From the NCBI RefSeq assembly GCF_900167435.1, contig NZ_FUWS01000013.1, forward strand, positions 62,001-126,000: a DNA stretch of 64,000 bases, in the 5' to 3' direction. This DNA comes from Marinactinospora thermotolerans DSM 45154 (GTDB lineage Bacteria; Actinomycetota; Actinomycetes; Streptosporangiales; Streptosporangiaceae). The position numbers were made by a program, and so were the translations under genes. The notes below the pieces were generated by a model that worked only from the letters and a program-made list of their open reading frames with translations, did not search any database and had not been told where the DNA came from. Positions 45,210 through 55,263 of the stretch are shown here, piece after piece; position 1 is the first letter of the stretch, and each line of letters opens with the position of its first letter.

Positions 45210-45878
45210 TTACCTTCCCGCCGAGGAGACCCGGTGCCCTCCCAGGGCCCGCCGCCCCCCGAGCGCGTCGGCGAGCAACGGCACCGGCAGGGGACGTTCC
45301 CTCAACCGCTGGACGAGGCGGGCGAGCAAGGGGGCCAGGAGGAGAACCAGCAACGGGGCGAGGAGCACACCGAGGAGAAAGCCCACCATGACGTCGTGGG
45401 GATAGTGGACGCCGACGAACACCCGGGAGAACCCCATGAGGACGGCCAACGGCAGTGCCACGGCCGCCAATCGGCGCCAGGCCACGATCACCGCCGCGGC
45501 GGCGGCCGCCGTGATCGCGGCGTGGTTGCTGGGGAAGGACCAGTCGCCCGCCGGCGGACACTGCGCGATGGTCATGACATCGGTGAGCACGTGACAGGGG
45601 CGCTGCTGGTGCAGCACGCTCTTGACGGTCTCGCTCACCAGGTAGACGGCGACCGTGGCGCAGGGGGCGAGCAGGGCGAGCGCCATGTCACGGGCGCCGC
45701 GGGCCCGAGCCCGCCACCAGGCCGCGAGGAAAAGCGCCGCGAACAGCGCCAGGCCGGCCTCGGTACCGATCTCGGCGGTGAGGCGCAACCATGGTGGACT
45801 CTGCTCCGCCAGCGCGGCGACGGCGAGATACCAGTCGGTACTCAGACCGACGAGGTCCGCGACAAACGATTCGGGCAT
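45210..45878 (-). CDS. PAP2-family membrane phosphatase
   Basis: 222 residues from ATG 45878 with AAGGAGA upstream. Phosphatase motifs: KSVLHQQRP (KxxxxxxRP), FPSNHAAI (PSNH) and SRVFVGVHYPHD (SR...H...D). Probably dephosphorylates lipid phosphates such as undecaprenyl pyrophosphate. Several membrane helices. Confidence 0.9.
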   Translation of the reverse strand: MPESFVADLVGLSTDWYLAVAALAEQSPPWLRLTAEIGTEAGLALFAALFLAAWWRARARGARDMALALLAPCATVAVYLVSETVKSVLHQQRPCHVLTDVMTIAQCPPAGDWSFPSNHAAITAAAAAAVIVAWRRLAAVALPLAVLMGFSRVFVGVHYPHDVMVGFLLGVLLAPLLVLLLAPLLARLVQRLRERPLPVPLLADALGGRRALGGHRVSSAGR

Positions 45879-46046
45879 TGCGTTCTCCTTTTGACGAACG
45901 ATCAATGCAGAACCGTAGGAAAACCAACCGTTTCGAACATCGCCGGATCGTCATCGACCGGACCGACGGGCGGGGGAATCCCTCTCGGGAAAACTCCCTC
46001 TTTCGACGGTGGTGGGGCGTCTGGCGGGGTTTGTAACGTCGAGGGG

Positions 46047-47627
46047 GTGAGAGGATCGTTCGTCACGTCATGGCGCCCGGGATGCCGGTCGTGGACGCCC
46101 GCTCTCCGCGCCGACCTGCTGCTGTGGTGGCCGGTGCTGGCGTCGCCCGTCGTCCTGCTCGCCGTGGCCGGAGCGGCCGGGTGGCCGGCGCAGGCCGGTG
46201 TGGTCGTCGCGGTCACCGGGGCCGCCGCGCTGCTGGCCCGTTCCCACCCGTTGGTGCCGCCCGCCCTCGTCGCCGCGACGTCGTGGATCGACGTGATGCT
46301 GTGGCCGCTGGCGATCCTGGCCTTCCTCGCGGGCCTGCGCTCCCCACGAGGGCGTCCGGCATCGACGGGACTGGCGGTCTCGGGGGCCGCGGGGGTCGCG
46401 GTCGCGCTGCTCATCACGGACTCGCCCGGCGAAACGCTGCTGCGCTGCCTCGCCCTGGTGGGCCTGCTCGTCCTGCCGTGGACCGTGGGCCGGTTCTGGC
46501 GGGCCTACCGGGAGCTCGTCCACTCCGGTTGGGAGCGCGCCGAGTCCCTCGAACGGGAACGGCGTGTCATCGCCGATCGGGAGCGGCTGCGCGAGCGGGC
46601 CCGCATCGCCGAGGACATGCACGACTCCCTCGGCCACGAACTCGGACTCATCGCGATGCGGGCCGGGGTCTTGGAGGTGGCTCCGGGGCTCGGCGAGGAG
46701 GACTACCGGGCCGCCGCGGCGGAACTACGCGCCGGGGCGACCCGGGCCACCGAACGGCTCCAGGAGATCATCGGGATCCTGCACGAGGGCACCGGGTCCG
46801 ACCCGGGACCACTGCACCGCAACGTCGACGACCTGGTCGACCGGGCACGCTCCTCGGGGATGGCGATCGACCTGGAGCGCGAGGGGGCGGAAGGGGAGGT
46901 CCCCGAGGCCGTGGACCGGGCGATGTACCGGGTGGTGCAGGAGTCGTTGACGAACGCGGCCAAGCACGCCCCCGGGGCGAAGGTCCGCGTCCGGCTGCGC
47001 CACCTTCCCGATGAGACCGTCATCAGCGTCGTCAACGGGCCGCCGCCCGGCGGTCCTCCCCCGTCGCCGCCGTCGGGCAACCGAGGGCTGGCCGGCGTGG
47101 CCGAGCGGGTGCGGCTGGCCGGGGGAACACTGCGCTCCGGCCCCCGGGACGGGGGCTTCGAGGTCGTCGCGCACCTGCCCCACGTTCCCGGGGTCCCGCC
47201 CGTCGCCGCGGCGACCGCGGAGCCGGAGACGGAGTCGGCGCTGCGGCGCGCCCGCGTGCACCGCCGCCTGCGCCGCGATCTCGTGACGATGACGGTGCTG
47301 CCGGCGGCCCTGTCCCTCACGCTGGTGGGGACGTTCGCCGGATACGCGGCGGTCGCCACCGCGAGTTCGGTCCTGCCCCCCGAGGACTACGCGCGGTTGC
47401 GCATCGGTCAGCCGGCCGCCTCCGTCGAGGAGGTGCTGCCGCGGATGCAGATGCTGGATCCGCCCTCGGAGCGGGGTCCGGCCATCCCCGAGGGGGCTCG
47501 TTGCGAGTACTACCGCTCCCACGGCACGCTCCTCGGTGACGCGGGCGCGGTGGCCCACCGGCTGTGCTTCGCCGACGGGGTCCTCGTGGCCAAGGCCGTC
47601 ATCCCCTATGGCGGCGCGGTTCGATGA
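46047..47627 (+). CDS. NarL-type sensor histidine kinase with extra C-terminal exported domain
   Basis: 526 residues from GTG 46047 (GAGGGGG upstream). About four N-terminal membrane segments (to residue 155), then HisKA_3 with DMHDSLGHELGLI (His at about 192) and a HATPase_c with NAAKHAP and GNRGLAGVAERV. Unusually, residues 400-526 add a TM segment (TMTVLPAALSLTLVGTFAGY) and an extracytoplasmic domain (YARLRIGQPAASVEEVLP...) somewhat like the SmpA/BamE pattern. The partner regulator follows directly. Confidence 0.88.
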   Translation: MRGSFVTSWRPGCRSWTPALRADLLLWWPVLASPVVLLAVAGAAGWPAQAGVVVAVTGAAALLARSHPLVPPALVAATSWIDVMLWPLAILAFLAGLRSPRGRPASTGLAVSGAAGVAVALLITDSPGETLLRCLALVGLLVLPWTVGRFWRAYRELVHSGWERAESLERERRVIADRERLRERARIAEDMHDSLGHELGLIAMRAGVLEVAPGLGEEDYRAAAAELRAGATRATERLQEIIGILHEGTGSDPGPLHRNVDDLVDRARSSGMAIDLEREGAEGEVPEAVDRAMYRVVQESLTNAAKHAPGAKVRVRLRHLPDETVISVVNGPPPGGPPPSPPSGNRGLAGVAERVRLAGGTLRSGPRDGGFEVVAHLPHVPGVPPVAAATAEPETESALRRARVHRRLRRDLVTMTVLPAALSLTLVGTFAGYAAVATASSVLPPEDYARLRIGQPAASVEEVLPRMQMLDPPSERGPAIPEGARCEYYRSHGTLLGDAGAVAHRLCFADGVLVAKAVIPYGGAVR

Positions 47628-47648
47628 GGGACGGAAGAGGAATGAGGG

Positions 47649-48317
47649 GTGCCCGCGGTGGTCCGGGTGGTACTGGCCGACGACGAGGCGATGTTCCGGG
47701 CGGGGATACGGGCGATCCTGTCGGCCGATCCCGAGGTGGAGGTGGTCGCCGAGGCCGTGAACGGCCGCGAACTGGTCGAGGCCGCGCGTTCCCACCGGCC
47801 CGACGTGGCCTTGGTGGACATCCAGATGCCCCGGCTGGACGGTCTCGCCGCCGTCCCGCAGGTGCGCGCGCACTCGCCCGGAACCGCGGTGGTCATGCTG
47901 ACCACGTTCGGCAGGGACGAGTACATCGCCCGGGCGCTCCAGGAGGGCGCGAGCGGGTTCCTGTTGAAGGCGGGGGACCCTCGCGAGCTCATCGCCGCGG
48001 TGCGCGCCACCGCCGAGGGGGGCGCCTATCTCTCGCCCGTGGTGGCGCGGCGGGTCATCACCGAGTTCCGCGGCCGGGGCCCGGCTCGCGGGGCCGCGCT
48101 GGATCGCGTCGGGGGGCTCAGTCCGCGCGAGCGAGAGACGCTGGCCCTGCTGGGCACCGGGATGTCCAACGCCGAGATCGCCCGGCGCCTGTTCGTCTCC
48201 GAGGAGACGGTGAAGTCGCACGTGAAGGCGGTGCTGGCCGGGTTGGGGGTGCGCAACCGGGTGCAGGCGGCGATCATCGCGCACGAGGCCGGGCTCGTGG
48301 GCGACGTCCCCGACTGA
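47649..48317 (+). CDS. NarL/LuxR-family response regulator
   Basis: 222 residues from GTG 47649. Receiver with DDE (residues 10-12), phospho-acceptor Asp in VALVDIQMPRLDG, Thr in LTTFG and Lys in LLKAGD; GerE helix-turn-helix LSPRERETLALLGTGMSNAEIARRLFVSEETVKSHVKAVL. Paired with the kinase 21 bases upstream. Confidence 0.94.
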   Translation: MPAVVRVVLADDEAMFRAGIRAILSADPEVEVVAEAVNGRELVEAARSHRPDVALVDIQMPRLDGLAAVPQVRAHSPGTAVVMLTTFGRDEYIARALQEGASGFLLKAGDPRELIAAVRATAEGGAYLSPVVARRVITEFRGRGPARGAALDRVGGLSPRERETLALLGTGMSNAEIARRLFVSEETVKSHVKAVLAGLGVRNRVQAAIIAHEAGLVGDVPD

Positions 48318-48368
48318 ATAAACCCGTTGTCCTTCGCCGCGCGATCCGACACACTCTCCGAACAAGAC

Positions 48369-48383
48369 GAGACGACTCGTCTC
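48369..48383. promoter_or_regulatory. 15-bp inverted repeat, candidate operator
   Basis: GAGACGA-C-TCGTCTC: 7-bp arms, 1-base centre, between the response regulator and a small basic ORF. Could be a TetR-type operator. Confidence 0.4.
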
Positions 48384-48399
48384 ATAGAGGGGAGAATCG

Positions 48400-48579
48400 A
48401 TGACCAGAGGACGCAAGGACATGTCGAGCATCGGCGGCCGGCACGACGCGGTCCCCCGATCGGCCATGCGCGGCACCCCGGGCACCACGAGAACCGGACG
48501 GGCCGGCGACCCCGGGGCCTCGCGCCGGGAGATCCTGCGCCGGCTGCGGGAGGACCGCGCCCGAGGCGACCGCTCGTGA
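48400..48579 (+). CDS. Small basic hypothetical protein
   Basis: 59 residues from ATG 48400 with GAGGGGAG before it. Contains a charged C-terminal helix (SRREILRRLREDRARGD). Not recognised; short but well placed with a ribosome site and preceding dyad. Confidence 0.55.
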   Translation: MTRGRKDMSSIGGRHDAVPRSAMRGTPGTTRTGRAGDPGASRREILRRLREDRARGDRS

Positions 48580-48587
48580 ACGAAGGA

Positions 48588-48623
48588 GGCCCGGCCCGCC
48601 CACACCTTGGGACGGACCGGGCC
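48588..48623. terminator. Hairpin between convergent genes
   Basis: 7-bp GC stem (48588-48594 with 48617-48623) extended by a mismatch and three more pairs. Between the small ORF and citrate synthase. Confidence 0.4.
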
Positions 48624-48645
48624 GACGATGCCCCGGCGGAAAAGG

Positions 48646-49935
<1,290 letters not shown>

Positions 49936-50381
49936 GCCGAATGCGACCTTTCCGGAAGGGAAGAGGCTAGGCCGGGCGACCCGCCACCCCGTTGATCTCG
50001 ATCCCACTTCCCGCGGCCCCTCCGGGACAACCGACACCGCCCCGAAGGTCCATCATCGTCACCTGAACTTCCCGAAAGAATTCTGGATAAGATAATTACG
50101 CCGCTAAGTGATATTTACATCAGGTAAAACGATAAGCGTAGCGGCATCCTATAACCGCAGGAGAAGTGGATCAAGTGGCACATGCCACATCACCGGAAAG
50201 ATGTGGCGCATTTAGACAGAGCATAAAGTTCTACGGGTTTTACCCGCAGGGCCGGGAGTTCGTCGGAAAACACAATGGTGTACCATGCCCGCGCCCCGGC
50301 CCCGGTGCCCCACGGAGCGGTGGAGCCGCCACGCCCCCCGAAGAGGCACCCACGGCCCGCCCGCCCCGGAGGGAACCGTCC
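49936..50381. other. AT-rich intergenic island
   Basis: About 445 bases between citrate synthase and the LacI gene, conspicuously AT-rich between about 50080 and 50290. Contains GCCGCTA (50100-50106) paired with TAGCGGC (50139-50145), a TGAT-N6-ATCA dyad (50109-50122), and the overlapping hairpins at 50175-50207. A frame beginning GTG 50166 (MDQVAHATSPER...) has AGGAG too close and continues antisense into lacI, so I do not call it. No defined RNA family recognised. Confidence 0.5.
50175..50207. promoter_or_regulatory. Two mutually exclusive hairpins
   Basis: Segment GCCAC at 50184-50188 can pair either with GTGGC upstream (GTGGCA-CA-TGCCAC, 50175-50188) or, within GCCACATC, with GATGTGGC downstream (50200-50207, loop ACCGGAAA). 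Three-arm alternate pairing is the layout of an attenuator or riboswitch, but no known class fits. Confidence 0.45.
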
Positions 50382-51428
50382 TCACCCTCGCTGCTCAGTG
50401 CCCCCCGCAGGCCCCTCACGGCGCGACCGCGGCACGGCCGTCGACTGGCGGACGACCAGGCGGGTGTCGAGATGGACGTGGTCACGGACCGGTCCCGCCG
50501 CCCGCACCGCCCGCACCGCCAGCTCCGCCGCCCGCTCCCCCATCTCGGTGACCGGCTGGGCGACGGTGGTCAGATCCAGTAGCGCGGCGACATCGTTGTC
50601 GTCGAAGCCCATCACCGACACGTCGCCGGGCACGTCGATCCCCGACCTGCGCGCCACCTGCAGCACCCCCATCGCGACGTCATCGGACTCGGCGAACACC
50701 GCGGTCGGCGGCTCCGCCATCGACAGCAACCGCGCCATGGCCAGCGCCCCGCCCTGGTGGCCCGGCGGCTCGGTGACGACGACCGCCTCGGCTCCCGCCT
50801 CGGCCATGGCCGCCTCGTACCCCCGCAGCCGGTCCCGGGAACTCCACGAGAATCCGGTCTGGTCACGGGAGCACACATAGGCGACACGCCGGTGGCCGAG
50901 GTTGAGCAGGTGCCGCGTGGCCCCGGCGGCGGCCGCGGTGTCGTCGGTGAAGACACAGGCCCGGCCGGGGACCCGACGGCCGCAGAACACGACGGGCAGG
51001 CCGATCTCGTCCAGCCGCGCGACAGCGGTGTCGCCGAGGTCGAGCGCGACCGCGATGACCGCGTCGACGTTGCTGCGCAGCGGCAGTGAGCGGACGTAGG
51101 CGTCCAGCTCGTCGACGTCGCCCACCTGGTAGACGAGCATGTCCTGGCCGCTCGCGCGCAACCGGGTGCTCACCCCCGCCAACGCGACACCGAAGAACCA
51201 GGGCTGAAGGAACGGGACGAGGACCGCGATCCGCCCGGTGACGCCGGTGACCAGGCTGGAGGCTCCGCGCGAGACGACGTAGCCGAGTTCGGCGGCCGCC
51301 CGCTCGACCTCGGCCCGTACCGCGGGGGCCACCCCGGAGGCCCCGCGCAGGGCCCGGGATACCGTCGACAGCGAGACCCCCGCACGCGCCGCGACATCAC
51401 TCATGCGCGGGTGCTCGGGAAGCGGCAT
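50382..51428 (-). CDS. LacI-family transcriptional regulator
   Basis: 348 residues from ATG 51428. Helix-turn-helix MSDVAARAGVSLSTVSRALRG with ELGYVVSRGASSL hinge, then periplasmic-binding-protein-like ligand domain. The ligand is likely a carbohydrate by family, but no target genes adjoin. Start chosen because the operator palindrome (51446-51463) lies immediately upstream; earlier in-frame ATGs at 51446 and 51455 lie inside it. Confidence 0.9.
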   Translation of the reverse strand: MPLPEHPRMSDVAARAGVSLSTVSRALRGASGVAPAVRAEVERAAAELGYVVSRGASSLVTGVTGRIAVLVPFLQPWFFGVALAGVSTRLRASGQDMLVYQVGDVDELDAYVRSLPLRSNVDAVIAVALDLGDTAVARLDEIGLPVVFCGRRVPGRACVFTDDTAAAAGATRHLLNLGHRRVAYVCSRDQTGFSWSSRDRLRGYEAAMAEAGAEAVVVTEPPGHQGGALAMARLLSMAEPPTAVFAESDDVAMGVLQVARRSGIDVPGDVSVMGFDDNDVAALLDLTTVAQPVTEMGERAAELAVRAVRAAGPVRDHVHLDTRLVVRQSTAVPRSRREGPAGGTEQRG

Positions 51429-51445
51429 GTCCACGATGGTAGGCA

Positions 51446-51463
51446 TGCCGCTCATGAGCGGCA
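51446..51463. promoter_or_regulatory. 18-bp perfect palindrome, LacI autoregulatory operator candidate
   Basis: TGCCGCTCATGAGCGGCA is fully symmetric and placed 18 bases upstream of the lacI start. LacI proteins bind such palindromes as dimers. The centre is AT, not the more common CG. Confidence 0.6.
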
Positions 51464-51728
51464 ACGCCACCACCACCGGTCCGGAGCGACCGCGCGCCCT
51501 CGTCCCCGTCCCGCGGACGATGACCGCGGGCGCGCTGCCACCACGTCCGCCGGACGGGTGAACGGCGACGGCGGCACCGCGTCCCCCTTTCCGGTAACCG
51601 GAGAAACACAGAACGCGATTTCCACCCCCGAAGCGCAACTGAAATCAGGTATTGAATCCACACCCCTTTCCTCACTCATCCCCATTCAACTCTTCTCTTC
51701 GGAAAAATGCCGGTGATACGATCAATGA

Positions 51729-52394
51729 ATGGATCACACGGTTGGTCTGACCCTGGCCGAGGAACTCGCCCTCATCGCCCTGGGAGATCACGACGGAAAA
51801 CCGATCCTCAACGAGACGGTTTTCCAAATCGGCCTGGCGGGTGCGATGCTGGCGGAGATGGCGATCCTGGGAAGAATCGACCTCTCCGGCGACCGCGTCA
51901 CCGTCACCGACACCACCCCTACCGGTGACCCCCAGATCGACGCCCTACTGGACAGGATCGCCCAGGAGGCGAAACCGAGAAAGGTCCAGTGGTGGGTGGA
52001 GAAAATCAAGTCGAGCGCTCTCCAGAAAGGGACACTGGAACGTCTCGCCGCCCGGGGCGTGGTGAGCGAGAGCGAGCACCGTGTTCTGGGGATCCTCCCC
52101 ATCCGGCGCTATCCCCAGGCCGACCCCGACCCCGAGACGCAGATCCGCTCGCGGATCCGCGCCGTCCTGGGGGGCGGCGCGGCCGACCAGCGCACGGCGG
52201 CGCTGATCGCCCTGATCGACGCCTGCGGAATGACGCGACGGCAGTTCCCCGAGGCGAGCAAGGGGCGGATCAAGCGGATCATCGAATCCGACCAGGCGGG
52301 CCGGTCCGTGAAAAAGGTGATCCAGTCGATCCATCTGGCCACCGCGGCGTCCATCGCGGTCATCGGCGCCGCGGGGGCCGCGAGCGCGGGGTGA
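51729..52394 (+). CDS. GOLPH3/VPS74 (GPP34)-family protein
   Basis: 221 residues. LTLAEELALIALGDHDGKP and QIGLAGAMLAEMAILGRI mark the GPP34 fold, with KPRKVQWWVEKI in the middle; in eukaryotes members bind PI4P at Golgi membranes. Bacterial homologues are common in actinobacteria but functionally undefined. ATG start lacks a ribosome site and follows GATACGAT, so a leaderless mRNA is possible. Confidence 0.85.
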   Translation: MDHTVGLTLAEELALIALGDHDGKPILNETVFQIGLAGAMLAEMAILGRIDLSGDRVTVTDTTPTGDPQIDALLDRIAQEAKPRKVQWWVEKIKSSALQKGTLERLAARGVVSESEHRVLGILPIRRYPQADPDPETQIRSRIRAVLGGGAADQRTAALIALIDACGMTRRQFPEASKGRIKRIIESDQAGRSVKKVIQSIHLATAASIAVIGAAGAASAG

Positions 52395-52920
52395 ACCACA
52401 CCCCGCGCCGATGACGCGCGGTGCCCGGTACGACCGGACTCCTCCTCACCTCCGTGGAGACGGCACGGCGCCTCACGCTCCCACGCCTGCGGCCCGACAG
52501 TCTCGACACACCAGCACCCGGGCAGGCCCCGTGCCCCGCCCGAGAGAGGACACGCGCCCAGGGCGCCAAGGAACAACTTGCGGCATCTGAAAGACGCAAC
52601 GCTTTACACGTGTCATATTCTCGTCATTTTTACGCCATATGACTGTTTCCGGAACGCGTCTCTCCCGGCAGCGTGACCACTCTTTGCGGCGTCTCGTTCC
52701 GCGCTCGGCGTCCGCTTCGGCTCTCACGGCCCCGCGTCAACGAGGAAAAGAGGCGGGAACCGGATTCCCCACGGAACAGGCCCGATCATCGAGACCGGCT
52801 CGTGGCCGCGGAGCACGTACCGCCCCGGACCGTCCCGGGCAGACAACGGCGCGGCCCGGGACGGCCACCGTCCTCTCCTCGTGGCACACGACCGCCACGG
52901 TCTCGCCCCTCTACGAGAAC
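52395..52920. other. Intergenic region
   Basis: No well-supported gene; open frames are low quality. An AT-richer segment near 52597-52642 (ending with ATATGACTG) contains an 8-bp palindrome ACACGTGT. Confidence 0.4.
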
Positions 52921-52967
52921 GGACCCGCTCGGGCGCGCGCGACCTGGCCACGCGCCCGAGCGGGTCC
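52921..52967 (-). terminator. Terminator of tRNA-Ser
   Basis: Perfect 17-bp GC-rich stem (52921-52937 with 52951-52967), 13-base loop, 6 bases beyond the tRNA 3' end on the minus strand. Confidence 0.75.
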
Positions 52968-52973
52968 TCTCGG

Positions 52974-53061
52974 CGGAGGGTGTGGGATTTGAACCCACGA
53001 GGCCCCGTAAGGACCTAACGGTTTTCAAGACCGTCGCACTCGGCCACTATGCGAACCCTCC
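52974..53061 (-). tRNA. tRNA-Ser (anticodon TGA)
   Basis: 88 bases, class II with long variable arm. Acceptor GGAGGGT/ACCCTCC, anticodon loop CTTGAAA (TGA), T-arm GTGGGTTCAAATCCCAC, discriminator G. CCA not encoded. Confidence 0.95.
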
Positions 53062-53097
53062 AGTCCCCGTCTCCGGGGTGCCGGAAACGATGCTAGC

Positions 53098-55041
53098 TCA
53101 CCTCGGCCACGCGAACGCCTCCCCCACGGTGGCCGCGAGTTCGAGGAAGGCCTCACGGGTGGCTGGATGCATCCGCTCCAGCACGACCTCGGCCCCCTCC
53201 TCCAGGTGCGCGTCCCACGGCACCCGGACCACCGTGCGCACCCGGTTGGCGAAGTGCCCTTCCAACCGGTCCAGGTCCACCGTGCTGCGCCCGTGCGGGC
53301 GCACCATCGCCAGCACCACCACCGCGCCGCGCACCAGGTAGCCGTACTCGTGCGCCTCCAACCAGTCCAGCGTGGCGCTGGCGCTGCGCGCCCCGTCCAC
53401 CGACGGCGTGGTGACGACGATGATCTGGTCGGCCAGCCCCAGCACCCCGCGCATCGCCGAGTGCAACAGCCCTGTCCCACAGTCGGTCAGGCACACGGTG
53501 TAGAAGTGCTCCAGCAGCCGCGACACCTCGCGGTAGTCGGTCTCGCTGAACGCCTCCGACACCGCTGGATCCTGGTCGGAGGCCAGGATCTCCAACCGGC
53601 TGGGCGACTGCGAGGTGAACGCCCGGATATCGGCGTAGCGCTGGATCTGCTCCTTCTCGTTGAGGAGGTCGCGGATGGTCGCCGCGGTCTCCAGGTGCAC
53701 CTTGTCCGACAGCGTGCCCCGGTCGGGGTTGGCGTCCACCGCCAGAACCCGGTCGCCGCGCAGCGACGCCAGCGTCGATCCCAGCGCGACCGTGGTCGTG
53801 GTCTTGCCCACCCCGCCCTTCAGCGAGAGCACCGCCAGTCGGTGGTGCCCGCCGGCCACGTGCGTACGCGCCCGTGCCACCAGTTCGCGGCGGCGCAACT
53901 CCGCCGCCGACTCGCCCGGATGCACCAGCCCGAACGTCACCGCGTGTACTGCCTTGCGCCATCCACCCGCCGGAGGGCTGCGTCGCTCACGCACCAACGG
54001 TCCCAGCCCTCCATCGGGCACCGGCTGCGGCCCAGTCGCCACCGGCGGGACCTGCGCCCCCTCTGGCTGGGCGGGGAGGGCCGAACGGGCCCCGGGGTCC
54101 GGGGTCGACCGCTGCCACGCCGGCGCGGAGGCTCCGTCCCCTACTCCGGTGGGAGGGGACGCCCCCTCCGCGTCCGGTGGGGTGGGTGCCGTCCGGTGGG
54201 GCGGCGAAGGAGGCGTGAAGGGCTCGCGTGGTCCGGACGGGGCCCCCTGAGGCCGGGGCGACGCCGAGGGCGCCTCCGGAGCGGGCCCGCGACGCGAGGG
54301 CGGGAACGGCTCACCGTGGGGAGGGGCATGCGGCCCCGGCGTGTCCCCCTCCCACGGCCGTGGCATCGGGGTGTCCGGCTGCGGTGCGGGCGGAGCGGCG
54401 GGAGCGGGTGTGTCCGTGGCGGGGGAGGAAAGGTCCGCGTCCACCGGGGGCAACGGCTCGGGCTCGGGGAGGTCGTCCTCCGGCTCGGGAACGGGCGTCC
54501 GTGGTTCCCCGGCCACCGGAGGCGGGGTGGCAGTCCGTTCCGGGACAGCCGGCGGAACCGAAGGCGGGGTCGCAGTCCGCTCCGAAACAGCCGGCGGAAC
54601 CGAAGGCGGCGGGGGAACCACGGGCGGTCGCGGACCGGTGGGAGAGGCCGGCGGTTCGGCCTCCCGCGTGCCCTGTTGCGGTGGCCGTCCCGGCTCCCCC
54701 GCCCGGGACGGCGTACGCCAACGCGGCCCGGAGTCGTCGGATCGGCCGGGGCTGCGTTCCTCCCGTGGTGGCATGGCGGGCTGCCCCGGGAAGGGAGTGT
54801 GGCCGGAGGGCGGTAGCGGAACCGAGTAGGGCGACGCCGGCATCCCCCCACTCGTGGAGGGCCGGGCGTAGGGCGGCGGAGGCGGGATCGGTCCCACCTC
54901 GAAGTCGTCACCGAACCACTGGTCGGCGGGAGAGGGCGCCAGGTCCCCGGCCTCGTCGCCCGGCACCGCGTCGCGCTCGCGCTCATCGCCCGCTTCTCGC
55001 CCATCGGCGCGCTTGGGACCGTCGTGCTCTGTGTGTGCCAC
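53098..55041 (-). CDS. MinD/ParA-like ATPase with Pro-rich N-terminal tail
   Basis: 647 residues from GTG 55041 (GAGGAGAA upstream). Residues 1-360 are low-complexity Pro/Ser/Gly; the C-terminal ATPase has deviant Walker A SLKGGVGKTTTTVALG and VDANPDRGTLSDK. Resembles the EspI-type MinD proteins attached to type VII (ESX) secretion, but no ESX genes lie here. Nearest relation uncertain. Confidence 0.82.
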   Translation of the reverse strand: MAHTEHDGPKRADGREAGDERERDAVPGDEAGDLAPSPADQWFGDDFEVGPIPPPPPYARPSTSGGMPASPYSVPLPPSGHTPFPGQPAMPPREERSPGRSDDSGPRWRTPSRAGEPGRPPQQGTREAEPPASPTGPRPPVVPPPPSVPPAVSERTATPPSVPPAVPERTATPPPVAGEPRTPVPEPEDDLPEPEPLPPVDADLSSPATDTPAPAAPPAPQPDTPMPRPWEGDTPGPHAPPHGEPFPPSRRGPAPEAPSASPRPQGAPSGPREPFTPPSPPHRTAPTPPDAEGASPPTGVGDGASAPAWQRSTPDPGARSALPAQPEGAQVPPVATGPQPVPDGGLGPLVRERRSPPAGGWRKAVHAVTFGLVHPGESAAELRRRELVARARTHVAGGHHRLAVLSLKGGVGKTTTTVALGSTLASLRGDRVLAVDANPDRGTLSDKVHLETAATIRDLLNEKEQIQRYADIRAFTSQSPSRLEILASDQDPAVSEAFSETDYREVSRLLEHFYTVCLTDCGTGLLHSAMRGVLGLADQIIVVTTPSVDGARSASATLDWLEAHEYGYLVRGAVVVLAMVRPHGRSTVDLDRLEGHFANRVRTVVRVPWDAHLEEGAEVVLERMHPATREAFLELAATVGEAFAWPR

Positions 55042-55263
55042 CGCGGTTCTCCTCATAGCGGGACATGCGGAACAAGGTGTGGGCACCGTCGAAACGGGCG
55101 GTGTGCCGCCGGACGCCCCGATCAGGTCATCCAGAGTCGCGACTTCTCCCCTCCCGCGTCAACTGCGTCAAAACTACCGAGGAGGAAACACCCGCGGAGA
55201 GGTGGAGGCCGACCAGTGGAAAAGAATCCGGACCGGGAAAACGCCTGGGGGTAGCGTTCACGT

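Noticed and set aside
50166-50582. Plus-strand frame beginning MDQVAHATSPER
   Set aside because: Ribosome site too close to its GTG and the frame runs antisense into lacI; only the first ~38 codons look natural.
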